From positions 1 to 64,000 of the forward strand of contig JAGBEO010000029.1 of the NCBI GenBank assembly GCA_017936885.1: 64,000 bases of DNA, in the 5' to 3' direction. This document shows, in pieces, positions 17,110 through 25,045 of this stretch (positions are counted from its first letter, which is position 1; every line of letters begins with the position of its first letter). The DNA comes from Lachnospiraceae bacterium. GTDB lineage: Bacteria > Bacillota > Clostridia > Lachnospirales > Lachnospiraceae. The notes below the pieces were generated by a model. That model ran no database searches. It saw only the letters and a program-made list of their open reading frames with translations, and had not been told where the DNA came from. Position numbers and translations under genes: made by a program.

Positions 17110-18954
17110 CTGGCGTCTTACTTTTTTCGCTTTTTCTTCCTGCTGCTTTTCTACAAAACTCTCTGCATCCTCCCTCTTATCAAATGAATGGCATTTATAT
17201 AATCCGTACTCTGCCTTTAGTTCTGATATGCTCCGGTTAAAGTCTTTTATAGACATGTCCTTTGAAGAAAGCTCAGATAACTGTTTCCCTGATCTATCAA
17301 AGACAGTAACAACAGCCTTTTCTGTACGTTTCCCGTCAATAATATCCGGTGTGATAACAACTCTTATGTATGCCCCGTCAGCTCCATCCGCTGCAATGAA
17401 CTTTATACAGCTCTCAAAAACACCCATCTGCATGGCTCTCATCCTTGCCTTTGAAAAGCCGATTGCATCATAAAGGGATGTATATTCTGAAATGCCCTGT
17501 TTGAGCTCATTTTCCTTGAATCTCAAAATAGTTTTATATTCATCAGAAAGCTCCTTTGACTGTGCCGTGGCATACAGTATCTGATTCTCCTGATCTTCAA
17601 TATAGGCAGATACTTCAAGAACGCTCTTTCCATATCCGTTTTCTAATCTTTCACAGAGCTTTTTATATTCCATGTAGGAAGATAAATACTCACCACAGGC
17701 AGCAAACTCATATAGGTACGCTTTTCTTGCATACTTTTTTATCTCCTTGTAGAGCCTTATGATTGGCTGATAGGTCTTTAGGTTTTCCCTGACAGCCTTC
17801 TTTTCTGCTGCTATTTCCTTCTGACGGGCTACAATATTATCCAAGGCATCCTGAGCATTACCAGTATTTGGCGCATATACCCTTATAAGCTCATATACAC
17901 CCGCCGTGCGCCTAAACTCATCAGAGAGCCTTTGAAGCTGCCAGTTTGACTCCTGCCTTTCTCTCCAAGGATTCCTGCCAAGTTTTAAAGCCCTAATGCA
18001 TTCCTTTTTTTCATCCTCTGACATATCCTTAAACTTTTTTAGAGGAGATGTCTTTACAAAGACTGATGCAGGGTCCTTCTTTCTTCCTACATGCTCTCCA
18101 ACTTCACTACGTATCAATTCCTCTCGCTTATTAAGGATTCTGTCTCTGATTGCCTCAACCGTATACAAGGAGCCAAGCCGATAGCTTCTAATACCTCTTG
18201 TCATCCCCTCTGCCTTAAGACTTAGATATTTTCCACAATTAACCACGATTCCCTGTTTTTTTAAGTCTTTTAAAAACTCCTCGAAATCCTCAGACCGCTC
18301 TACTGCCTCATCAACAGCCTGCCTTAGCTTAACTACTCTCTCTCCGAAAGAAACCTTATCCTCCTGCTTTTCCTTTACCCAAGCTTCATTTAGCGTAAAA
18401 CCATACTTCTCAGCAAGCCTGTTAAGAGCCGGATCAAACACCTTACTCATAAAAGACTTATCCATATGAATCTTCTTACCACCAAGCCCAACAGTATTTA
18501 AAATGAAATGAATATGAAGGTTTTCTGTATTGGTGTGAACCGCATACACTGCCTGATTATTTGGAAATATCTCCTCTAAAAGGTCATTTAGAAGCATCAT
18601 AAGTTTCCCGGCATTCTTCTTATCCGACTCTGCTGCGTCAAGAGATATAATGCCGTGTAGTGCCACCCTGCCTCCAAGCTTTCCGTGAAACTCCTTTACC
18701 TGCATCATTTCATTTGTAGCATTCTCGATATCTGAGATATTGCGGCATCCAACATAAAGCCCCTCCAATGTCTTTACATCATTCGTGACATAGGTAAGCT
18801 CCCTTCCTATCTGAGCCTGGCTTCCTCCAAGGGTCTCATCACATTTTTCGCTATTTGTTATGTAGTCAATGGAATCTGAAATCTGTGCTCCGGCGCCTCT
18901 TCCCTTTGAGCCATCCTTTATATTCCAGATTTTTGCAACAATACCTTTTGCCAT
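17098..18954 (-). CDS. MOBP-type relaxase
   Basis: A 618-residue mobilization nuclease that should nick oriT and lead the strand into the recipient. The amino-terminal domain has the relaxase histidine motif HTNTENLHIHFILN near residue 143, preceded by the helix with YAVHTNT, typical of MobA/VirD2-like MOBP proteins. The carboxy half is helical and charged. The start at 18954 has GGAGG seven bases ahead. A perfect terminator hairpin ends directly at this ribosome-binding site, so expression probably depends on read-through from the SpoVG operon. An IncP-like nic site at 24.93 kb fits this relaxase class. Confidence 0.9.
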   Translation of the reverse strand: MAKGIVAKIWNIKDGSKGRGAGAQISDSIDYITNSEKCDETLGGSQAQIGRELTYVTNDVKTLEGLYVGCRNISDIENATNEMMQVKEFHGKLGGRVALHGIISLDAAESDKKNAGKLMMLLNDLLEEIFPNNQAVYAVHTNTENLHIHFILNTVGLGGKKIHMDKSFMSKVFDPALNRLAEKYGFTLNEAWVKEKQEDKVSFGERVVKLRQAVDEAVERSEDFEEFLKDLKKQGIVVNCGKYLSLKAEGMTRGIRSYRLGSLYTVEAIRDRILNKREELIRSEVGEHVGRKKDPASVFVKTSPLKKFKDMSEDEKKECIRALKLGRNPWRERQESNWQLQRLSDEFRRTAGVYELIRVYAPNTGNAQDALDNIVARQKEIAAEKKAVRENLKTYQPIIRLYKEIKKYARKAYLYEFAACGEYLSSYMEYKKLCERLENGYGKSVLEVSAYIEDQENQILYATAQSKELSDEYKTILRFKENELKQGISEYTSLYDAIGFSKARMRAMQMGVFESCIKFIAADGADGAYIRVVITPDIIDGKRTEKAVVTVFDRSGKQLSELSSKDMSIKDFNRSISELKAEYGLYKCHSFDKREDAESFVEKQQEEKAKKVRRQVSD

Positions 18955-18963
18955 AAATACCTC

Positions 18964-18995
18964 CAAAAAAACAGGGCTGCCTATTATGGCAGCCC
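18964..18995 (-). terminator. Perfect terminator abutting the relaxase ribosome-binding site
   Basis: On the minus strand GGGCTGCC, six bases, GGCAGCCC, then TGTTTTTTT running straight into GGAGG of the relaxase gene. No promoter is evident between it and the relaxase ATG, so it may act as an attenuator. Confidence 0.85.
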
Positions 18996-19005
18996 CGCTT
19001 ACATC

Positions 19006-19260
19006 TTAAAGTTCCTCGTACTTGGAAAGCACCTGCATGTTGATATCCTCTCGAAGAGCCTTTGTCATAGGAAAACATACATCCTTGTACTCCCCATCTG
19101 AGTTCTTCCATGAAGGATATGCCACAAAAAGGTCTCCGCTTTTTGCTCTCATAACCTTGATACCGGATACAACAAACATTCCTTCAAAGGTGATGGAACC
19201 ACTGGCAAGGAACTTATCATCACCTTCCCTCTTTTTAAGTCTCACTTCGGAAATCTGCAT
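19006..19260 (-). CDS. SpoVG-family nucleic-acid-binding protein (first of two)
   Basis: An 84-residue protein close to SpoVG in length and sequence pattern: MQISEVRLKK, a GSITFEGMFVVSGIKVM strand pair, FVAYPSW, and a carboxy helix beginning CFPMTKALREDI. SpoVG proteins bind DNA and RNA and regulate division, virulence or sporulation genes. Here it precedes the relaxase gene and follows a longer SpoVG paralogue by 14 bases. A role in regulating element transfer is inferred. Confidence 0.85.
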   Translation of the reverse strand: MQISEVRLKKREGDDKFLASGSITFEGMFVVSGIKVMRAKSGDLFVAYPSWKNSDGEYKDVCFPMTKALREDINMQVLSKYEEL

Positions 19261-19274
19261 AACAAGGATCCTCC

Positions 19275-19643
19275 TTATCGTCCACGTCCCTTATGGGGCT
19301 TAGCTGCATCTTCCGCCTGAGTCTGCTCCTGACCTTTGGACTCATCCTGATTGTGGCTTTTGTCCTGAGCCTCCTGGGCAACTTCCTCCTGCTTACGATG
19401 AAACTCTTTCATGATGGCATCGGTGATCTCATGATAGAACTCTTTGCTAAGAGGGAAAGCAATGTCTTCATACTCACCGTTTGCACGTTCTCTGGAGGGA
19501 AAGGCAACAAAATTTCTTCCCTTCTTATCCTCCATGACTCTCATACCACGGACAGCAAATGCATTATCAAGCGAAAAGCTTCCGATGGCTTTTACACCGC
19601 CTGCATTATCAAGCAGGTTCATTCTGATATCTGTAATCTCCAT
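19275..19643 (-). CDS. SpoVG-family protein with charged tail
   Basis: A 122-residue paralogue of the next gene. Residues 1-85 have the SpoVG pattern (MEITDIRMNLL, FAVRGMRVMEDKKGRNFVAFPS, IAFPLSKEFYHEI). Residues 88-122 form a Gln/Glu/Lys-rich, probably disordered tail ending KPHKGRGR. AAGGAG precedes the ATG. Tandem SpoVG genes suggest either a heterodimer or two targets. Confidence 0.85.
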   Translation of the reverse strand: MEITDIRMNLLDNAGGVKAIGSFSLDNAFAVRGMRVMEDKKGRNFVAFPSRERANGEYEDIAFPLSKEFYHEITDAIMKEFHRKQEEVAQEAQDKSHNQDESKGQEQTQAEDAAKPHKGRGR

Positions 19644-19654
19644 ACCCTTACTCC

Positions 19655-20671
19655 TTATCTGTGGTGGCGAGGTCTTGAAACCTCTGTGTTTGCTGCATCA
19701 TAGCTCTGCTTATCCTCAGATACCTTTGAGATATCCTGACTTAAGCCATCTACGTCTGCTAAAGACAAGGTCTTTGTCTTAGCATCGTACTTATAAACGT
19801 GATCAGAAAGCTGCTCTTCCTGAGAAACCTGAGTCGCGTTTACTTCTCTTACCATCTGTGCGAGTTCCTCTGGTGTACCGAAGTTTGCAGAAATGGCGAT
19901 TGTCTCATGGATCGATGAAGGTAAGATGTACAAATCTGTACCAAGCTTTTCAGAAAGTTTTTCAAGTGCATCTGAGTAGATAATACTTGCAGCACCGTTT
20001 ACCTTCTGCTCGTTGCTGATGACATACATCATCTTATCTTCTGCAACCATAGGCATCATGTCTTCCGGCATACCACCCATCATCTCGGCAAGCACACTTC
20101 CCATGTCCTGAACCTTAGCAGGCATGATAGTTTTACTGTTTTCCATTGCACATGCATGGAGTTCATCCAGCGAAATATCCCACTGCTTCATATGTTCATC
20201 CTTGATGGTAATAGTTCCGATACCATCTGAGCCGCCACCAAGATATACCTTATAAATGATGGCCAGATCCTCTGTCAGCTTATGAGGTGTGTTCTGGAGC
20301 ATCTCGGCGTTTTTCTCGGCATTTACGATTGCAACAACAACATGAGACTTGATAAACTCTACATCCTTAAACTTCTCAGCAATGCTGCTAAAGTCTTCGG
20401 AAGGGTTCATGTGCTCAAGCTCAAGCTGCGCTACCCTTTCCATGACTACATCAATATCCATGCCCTGTTCCTTATAGTTCTCATAGAACTGATCCAGGTA
20501 GATATTAGGGCATACAGGGTTTTCGCCTGTGCGAATCGTGATGCCGTGGAGCTGCTTTCCGTTATTCTTGTTTACGGTCTGCAAGTTTACCTCCGCATCC
20601 GCAAACTCGGAAGGCAGAAAATCTTTGATGTTGTCCTTCACATACTGCTGAAATGACTCGAAATCAAGCAT
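19655..20671 (-). CDS. DUF5688-like protein
   Basis: A 338-residue cytoplasmic protein resembling the DUF5688 family common in Lachnospiraceae conjugative elements: an amino helix FESFQQYVKDNIKDFLP, a central VNKNNGKQLHGITIR segment, and MYVISNEQKVNGAASIIY near residue 220. Biochemical function is not known. The ATG at 20671 follows AAGGAGGAAAAGGACA and overlaps the stop of the 42-residue gene before it. Confidence 0.7.
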   Translation of the reverse strand: MLDFESFQQYVKDNIKDFLPSEFADAEVNLQTVNKNNGKQLHGITIRTGENPVCPNIYLDQFYENYKEQGMDIDVVMERVAQLELEHMNPSEDFSSIAEKFKDVEFIKSHVVVAIVNAEKNAEMLQNTPHKLTEDLAIIYKVYLGGGSDGIGTITIKDEHMKQWDISLDELHACAMENSKTIMPAKVQDMGSVLAEMMGGMPEDMMPMVAEDKMMYVISNEQKVNGAASIIYSDALEKLSEKLGTDLYILPSSIHETIAISANFGTPEELAQMVREVNATQVSQEEQLSDHVYKYDAKTKTLSLADVDGLSQDISKVSEDKQSYDAANTEVSRPRHHR

Positions 20672-20792
20672 TGTCCTTTTCCTCCTTCTCCTTGATTTTT
20701 TCTGCAACTGCCTTTACAGTCGCCTTTACCTGCTCGTTTTTTGTGAAGTTCTTTTCTACCTCCACATGAGCATTTCCAAAAGAATAATCCAT
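20664..20792 (-). CDS. 42-residue lysine/glutamate-rich protein
   Basis: A short gene beginning MDYSFGNAHVEVEKNF with AAGGAGG seven bases before the ATG. Its stop overlaps the start of the DUF5688-like gene (ATGCTTGA). It is the first gene after motif copy C. The carboxy half is a charged helix. No family is recognised. Confidence 0.6.
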   Translation of the reverse strand: MDYSFGNAHVEVEKNFTKNEQVKATVKAVAEKIKEKEEKDNA

Positions 20793-20842
20793 ATCGCTAC
20801 CTCCTTATCTTTGTGTGCTGGATTTTTTCCTTTCATCCTATT

Positions 20843-20872
20843 TGTGGGACATGTATCTTTCTAATCCGAAAT
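20843..20872 (-). promoter_or_regulatory. Backbone operon motif, copy C
   Basis: ATTTCGGATTAG, nine bases, TGTCCCACA, then AATAGGATGAAAGG on the minus strand, 51 bases ahead of the 42-residue gene. Confidence 0.7.
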
Positions 20873-20887
20873 ACAAAACAAATATTT

Positions 20888-21844
20888 TTATCTTTTTTTG
20901 TGTGGTGTCGGTATATACGGCTCTTTTTCCTCTGATACCATAGGAAGAGATTCCCTTTCCTTCTTAAGTTCCCTTATCTTTTCTTCTATAGAAGAAGAGA
21001 GCTTATCCGCTGTCTGTTTGATCACATCCAGGCTTTCCTTAAGTTCGGAGACTTCCTTATCCTTACTCCAACCGGATATATACCCAAATGAATAGTCAGA
21101 AGTATCAAGCCCAATCATCTGTGTTACCCAATATGCAACCGATTCCGCCTGAACCTCTTTGGTCTGCCTGTCCCACTTATCCTCTTTACTGCCATGTCCA
21201 AGGGTTGCATGCGCAATTTCATGAACCATCGTCTTTAGCATCTGAAGCTGCGGCAGACGTTCATCAATCACAATCTTTCCTGCAGTCGGAGAATAATATC
21301 CGTTGGCACCGCCGTTTATTGTTTCAAATGACACCGGAACCGGGCTGATACTTATAAGAACACTTTTCATTTCCTCAAAAGAATCAACAGTTTCATTTAG
21401 TTCCGATGCAAGAGTAGGCAGCGGATCTCCGCTTGTCTGTGAAACATCGAAAACATATACCGGCCTAAAGGCCTGATACTCTCTTGTTACCTTCTCTGTT
21501 TTTTGGTTCCCGTTTTCATCAACAACAGCCTTGTTATTCTCATCGAAGACCTCTTCTACAACCTCAGTCTTACCTTTGATGGGAGCCAAGATCATAATCC
21601 CGTGCTCTCCTTTATTGACTGTCCTGTTAAATTCGGTCTGCCATTTTCGGAAACCGCAAACAAGGCTTGCTTCTGGTAACTGGCTTGCAATAAGTATGCA
21701 GTTATTGATGGAATACCTCGGGAACTTAGACATAGCCGAGATATATTCCTGATACTTTTCAGAAGTAAAGATTGCTCTGACGCCATCCTCTAATTTCTTT
21801 TGGATAGCACTCATCTTCTCTTCACGAGTTTGTCTTTCTGCCAT
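20888..21844 (-). CDS. ArdC-like ssDNA-binding/metallopeptidase protein
   Basis: A 318-residue protein. The amino half (residues 10-130) matches the ArdC/LtrC single-strand-DNA-binding domain (FPRYSINNCILIASQLP, GFRKWQTEFNRTVNKGEHGI). The carboxy half contains an HEIAH zinc-binding motif near 208 with downstream Glu residues, as in ImmA/IrrE peptidases. In ArdC this combination protects incoming DNA in a new host. GGAAGTGATC precedes the ATG, which follows the 96-residue gene by four bases. Confidence 0.85.
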   Translation of the reverse strand: MAERQTREEKMSAIQKKLEDGVRAIFTSEKYQEYISAMSKFPRYSINNCILIASQLPEASLVCGFRKWQTEFNRTVNKGEHGIMILAPIKGKTEVVEEVFDENNKAVVDENGNQKTEKVTREYQAFRPVYVFDVSQTSGDPLPTLASELNETVDSFEEMKSVLISISPVPVSFETINGGANGYYSPTAGKIVIDERLPQLQMLKTMVHEIAHATLGHGSKEDKWDRQTKEVQAESVAYWVTQMIGLDTSDYSFGYISGWSKDKEVSELKESLDVIKQTADKLSSSIEEKIRELKKERESLPMVSEEKEPYIPTPHKKR

Positions 21845-21848
21845 ATGA

Positions 21849-22139
21849 TCACTTCCTTACCGGATAAACCTTGTTTTGTTCAATCATCTGGTCAACAAGC
21901 TCGCATAGGTTTTCATCAAAGTACTCAGAGACAGATAGGATCACGCTGATAACTGCAAGATACTCGCTACTCTTCTCATCATGTGGATGACTTAAGTAAT
22001 CTCTTGAATACCTGTCATAAAGATGGTCAAGCAAGTCTATTCCATTGATGCGAGCACATCTTATGTATGTCTTTTGCCCTTCTGAGAACCTGATACCATT
22101 TTCTTCTGCCGCTTTGATCTTCTTTTCAAACTTGTACAT
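21849..22139 (-). CDS. Hypothetical 96-residue protein
   Basis: A small soluble helical protein (MYKFEKKIKAAEENGIRFSE; ARINGIDLLDHLYDRYSRDY). It is the first gene of the unit behind motif copy D and precedes the ArdC-like gene. GGGAGG precedes the ATG. No family recognised. Confidence 0.65.
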   Translation of the reverse strand: MYKFEKKIKAAEENGIRFSEGQKTYIRCARINGIDLLDHLYDRYSRDYLSHPHDEKSSEYLAVISVILSVSEYFDENLCELVDQMIEQNKVYPVRK

Positions 22140-22184
22140 TAAATACCTCCCTTCTTAAGCGCCTTTGATTGTTCTCATAAGGTT

Positions 22185-22214
22185 AGTGGGACATGCATAG
22201 CCCTAATCCGAAAC
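22185..22214 (-). promoter_or_regulatory. Backbone operon motif, copy D
   Basis: GTTTCGGATTAG, nine bases, TGTCCCACT on the minus strand, immediately behind a terminator. Downstream ACCTTATGAGA matches the surroundings of copy F. Confidence 0.7.
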
Positions 22215-22218
22215 ATAA

Positions 22219-22249
22219 ATAAAAAAATCCCTGACATCTCTGCCAGGGA
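22219..22249 (-). terminator. Rho-independent terminator after radC
   Basis: On the minus strand TCCCTGGCA pairs with TGTCAGGGA around GAGA, followed by seven T. It ends the operon from 24.6 kb. Confidence 0.8.
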
Positions 22250-22254
22250 AAATA

Positions 22255-22821
22255 TCACCTATGCCGTCTTGGCCTCATGGTCACATGCTCTTCTGCAACA
22301 CTCGGCGTGTTCATATCCAGTTTGTTATAATCACTTTCAAGTTTTATCGCTTTCATGGGAAGGATTCCCTTCTCTCTAAAGCTGAAATATTCACTGTTAT
22401 CGCCTCCAACAATAATATGATCCACAAGTGGAATCCCTAAGATCTCACAAACTGTGACCATCCTGTCTGTGAGCATTGTATCTTCCTTACTTGGATTAAG
22501 ATTAGAACTTGGATGGTTATGCATCATTACTATATTTACCGCGTTTGAGAGAATCGCTGTTTTCATGATTTCCCTTGGGTGAGCTATTGCCTGATCTATC
22601 GCACCCATGCTACAAACACTACAGTTAATAGGAATCCCGTCCGTTCTAAGGTTAATTACGCAGATAACCTCTCTATCCATCTGACACAGATACTCACCCA
22701 ATGCTTTAACCGCATCCTCTGGGGAACGAATCGGTGTTTTACTCATAAGAGGTTTATCTTTAACCAGCCTTACTGATGCCATATCAAGCTGATTCTTATA
22801 CACTTCCTTCACTGTCGCCAT
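22255..22821 (-). CDS. radC: RadC-family JAB/MPN protein
   Basis: A 188-residue protein with the RadC JAMM motif HNHPSSNLNPSKED near residue 98 and the usual PIRSPEDAVKAL start of the domain. The amino-terminal helix-hairpin-helix part of chromosomal RadC is missing, which is common for copies on mobile elements. Its cellular function remains unclear; a role during establishment in the recipient is often supposed. The second of two adjacent ATG codons (22821) has the better distance to GGAGG. It overlaps the 41-residue gene before it. Confidence 0.85.
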   Translation of the reverse strand: MATVKEVYKNQLDMASVRLVKDKPLMSKTPIRSPEDAVKALGEYLCQMDREVICVINLRTDGIPINCSVCSMGAIDQAIAHPREIMKTAILSNAVNIVMMHNHPSSNLNPSKEDTMLTDRMVTVCEILGIPLVDHIIVGGDNSEYFSFREKGILPMKAIKLESDYNKLDMNTPSVAEEHVTMRPRRHR

Positions 22822-22921
22822 CATCCACCTCCAGCTTGATATTAATAATGAAGTCTTCTTCCTGAGCATTTACAAGCTCAACGACCTCATCCATCGTATA
22901 TTCTTTATCCTTTATTTCCAT
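22796..22921 (-). CDS. 41-residue acidic protein
   Basis: A short gene beginning MEIKDKEYTMDEVVEL and ending SEGSV, with AAGGAGG upstream. It overlaps both neighbours: 17 bases with the MobC-like gene and 26 bases with radC. It looks like a small helix-strand domain. No family recognised; overlaps and ribosome-binding site support translation. Confidence 0.55.
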   Translation of the reverse strand: MEIKDKEYTMDEVVELVNAQEEDFIINIKLEVDDGDSEGSV

Positions 22922-23216
22922 CCGAAACCTCCTTATGAAATCTCCCTGAAAACAACTCTTTTAAATCCGAAAGTTTTTGCATGATAAGAAGCCTGTCTGT
23001 ATCAGAAAGATCATCTTTCATTGCAATAACCTTTAGATCTCTTTCTATGCTTTCAAGTGCATGTATCATTTCTCTGTACTGTAATACTGGCGGTCTGATA
23101 TCACGCCTGCCATTAAGCAGGCACTTAAGATACTGGGATCTTGTCATGCCTGCTTTGTCACATGCCTTATCGAACTGTTTTACTTCCTCTTCCGTCAAAC
23201 TCATAAAAAGCCTCAT
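22905..23216 (-). CDS. MobC-like relaxosome accessory protein
   Basis: A 103-residue protein with an amino-terminal ribbon-helix-helix (SLTEEEVKQFDKACDKAGM, SQYLKCLLNGR) and a helical carboxy half, the pattern of plasmid MobC proteins that bend DNA at oriT for the relaxase. It lies in the operon next to the oriT candidate, as expected. Two adjacent ATG codons follow GGGAGGG; the second (23216) has better spacing. Confidence 0.75.
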   Translation of the reverse strand: MRLFMSLTEEEVKQFDKACDKAGMTRSQYLKCLLNGRRDIRPPVLQYREMIHALESIERDLKVIAMKDDLSDTDRLLIMQKLSDLKELFSGRFHKEVSDGNKG

Positions 23217-23228
23217 CATATCCCTCCC

Positions 23229-24605
23229 TTAAAAAGGTAATTCCTCATTGTCCATTGGCGGCATCTCAAATCCATCATCGGGAATATCAATATCGCCATA
23301 AGAACCAGGAGCAATATCTTCAACAAAATCCGGCTTCTTAGGTACTTCCTCTTCTACATCATCAGGGAAAGGATCATCTTCCTCTTCTTCCTTATAAGAA
23401 TACTTACTTATTGGAAGACCTACTGCTTTACGAAGTTCATTGATCTCATCAATGGGTACAAGCTGAAACTTTGTCTTTCGTCCGTTATAGTCTGCTGTGA
23501 TATACCACTTTCCCTCGATAAGTTCACGAGCCAGGTTGAGCTTCATCCTATACTCGCTCGCATCTGCGAACTGGCTTAAGAACGCCACTGTATTTTCATA
23601 TGTTGAGCAGGTATCCGGATCTTCCAATATATAAATGAGGAAATCTGCATTGATACAATGAGCCCCGGCATATGTCAAAAGCCTCTCAATATGTGTGTTA
23701 TGATACTCAGAGTTCATGGCATACATCATGAGCTTTTCCTGATTGGTAAGCCTGTCAGACTTGATAATGTTATTTAAGGAAATGAATCTGTTGCGAAGAA
23801 TCTTATCCCTCTCTTTCTGACGCTCACTCTTACCATCCCCATGCGCCGGGAATAACTGCCCTACTCTTGATTCCACCTTCTTGACCTCAGCATTATCTCT
23901 GACTCTCTTTGAAAAGAACCTCTTTGTTCCCACAGTCTTCATTGTTCTAAGTGCATGATTTTTCTCTGTCAGCTCATGCCCCGGCTCAAATCCTGCATCT
24001 TCGGTATCTGTCGGTATCTCTTCATAGAAAGAATCGAGCTCTCCGCCATACCTTGCAACACAAGCATCTACATCCAATAACTCGTCAGGATCCACAAGGA
24101 AACATTCGTCTGATGGATGCACCTTTGGACCCACAGATATGCTGCTTGCCACAAGTACTTTTCTTTCCAGTTCTGTCTTTAAGGATCCCCCAGCCCTCTT
24201 TGAGAGCTCTGCCTTAAGCTTGCTGATATAATCTTCCTGCTGCGTAATCTTTTGTGAGTACTCCTGCAGCTCAGATGTCAGATCAGCAATCTGCCTTTTT
24301 AGCATCTCAATCTCTTCTTCCAGTTCCTGTTCAGAATCCTGCCCATAGCCCTTTGGAATAAGTTTTTCTGTCAATGTTTGAAGATCCTCTGCCAAAGTCT
24401 GGTAGTCATATGACAGCTCATCTCCGTTTATAGAGATATAAGCAGGCTGCCCTGTCAGGTACTCCGTTCTTCTCTGAAAGGTTCCACCAGTAGCCCCTTT
24501 CTTTTTTAAGGCTGCTTTCATTTCTTCTACAGAGCTAATCCCAAGAGCCGCCACTTCATAAACATCTGAGTACTCTGCTATTTTTTTAAGCACTGCGTAA
24601 TCCAT
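23229..24605 (-). CDS. Coiled-coil protein with SSB-like acidic tip
   Basis: A 458-residue cytoplasmic protein, first gene behind oriT and motif copy E. Residues 90-140 are a coiled coil (ELEEEIEMLKRQIADLTSEL). A basic region follows (residues 220-275). Residues 280-400 look globular, and the last 65 residues are strongly acidic, closing MDNEELPF. That end resembles the acidic DDIPF tip by which SSB recruits repair and replication enzymes. No family is recognised. AAAGGAGG precedes the ATG. Confidence 0.65.
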   Translation of the reverse strand: MDYAVLKKIAEYSDVYEVAALGISSVEEMKAALKKKGATGGTFQRRTEYLTGQPAYISINGDELSYDYQTLAEDLQTLTEKLIPKGYGQDSEQELEEEIEMLKRQIADLTSELQEYSQKITQQEDYISKLKAELSKRAGGSLKTELERKVLVASSISVGPKVHPSDECFLVDPDELLDVDACVARYGGELDSFYEEIPTDTEDAGFEPGHELTEKNHALRTMKTVGTKRFFSKRVRDNAEVKKVESRVGQLFPAHGDGKSERQKERDKILRNRFISLNNIIKSDRLTNQEKLMMYAMNSEYHNTHIERLLTYAGAHCINADFLIYILEDPDTCSTYENTVAFLSQFADASEYRMKLNLARELIEGKWYITADYNGRKTKFQLVPIDEINELRKAVGLPISKYSYKEEEEDDPFPDDVEEEVPKKPDFVEDIAPGSYGDIDIPDDGFEMPPMDNEELPF

Positions 24606-24637
24606 CCAAAAACCTCCTTTCGTGCTTTCTACCTATA

Positions 24638-24667
24638 TGTGGGACATACTGAAAGCAAATCCGAAAC
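24638..24667 (-). promoter_or_regulatory. Backbone operon motif, copy E
   Basis: GTTTCGGATTTG, nine bases, TGTCCCACA, then TATAGGTAGAAAG on the minus strand, 32 bases before the coiled-coil gene. Confidence 0.7.
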
Positions 24668-24685
24668 AATTCTTATAAAAATCTG

Positions 24686-24898
24686 TACGCTCCCGTACTA
24701 CGCACCCGTATAATCTCCCTGCTTTAAAACGGCATAAAATACGCACCCGTAACAAGCTCAAAGCCGCACAAACACTGGGTTGTACGCATCCGTACAGCCT
24801 TTAAAAACAGGCTTTATAAAATTGTAAAAATGAATTTTGGGAAATTACGGTGCCGTACCACCTTAAAACCTGAAAAATAGGGCATGTACGACCCCGGA
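24686..24898. repeat. Six TACGNNNCCGTA repeats beside oriT
   Basis: Copies at 24686, 24699, 24740, 24783, 24846 and a degenerate one at 24887. The copy at 24846 (TACGGTGCCGTA) is a perfect palindrome with a two-base centre; the others are imperfect dyads. They lie in a 492-base gene-free stretch between the motif-E operon and oriT. They are likely sites for a dimeric DNA-binding protein such as the MobC-like or ParR-like protein. Confidence 0.65.
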
Positions 24899-24930
24899 CA
24901 GAAATTATGAAAAACAAGAAAAAAAGAATA

Positions 24931-25006
24931 ACAGGATACGCCTAAAGTTGCAGGCTAACTTTACGCAAACCATCTGCCTATGGCATCCGGAATAGGGAGT
25001 GCCCTA
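24931..25006 (-). other. Candidate origin of transfer (oriT), IncP-like nic site
   Basis: On the minus strand an inverted repeat (TAAAGTT and AACTTTA arms, seven-base loop, 24943-24963) is followed after four bases by TATCCTGT. The IncP/RP4 nic consensus is YATCCTG-Y, with the nick after G and an inverted repeat just upstream; this places the nick between 24932 and 24931. A further small dyad, TAGGG-AGTG-CCCTA, lies at 24993-25006. Flanking genes encode MobC-like and relaxase proteins. The assignment rests on motif match and context. Confidence 0.7.
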
Positions 25007-25045
25007 TGACCCCCAGTGTACGGAAAAATTGGAAAAAGAAAGAGC

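Noticed and set aside
22915-22928. Further copy of the backbone motif (TTTCGGAT near the 41-residue gene start)
   Set aside because: Only the first arm is present, within GGAGGTTTCGGATGG; the TGTCCCACA arm is missing.
24686-24898. CRISPR array
   Set aside because: The repeats are only 12 bases, irregularly spaced at 13 to 63 bases, and no cas gene is present.
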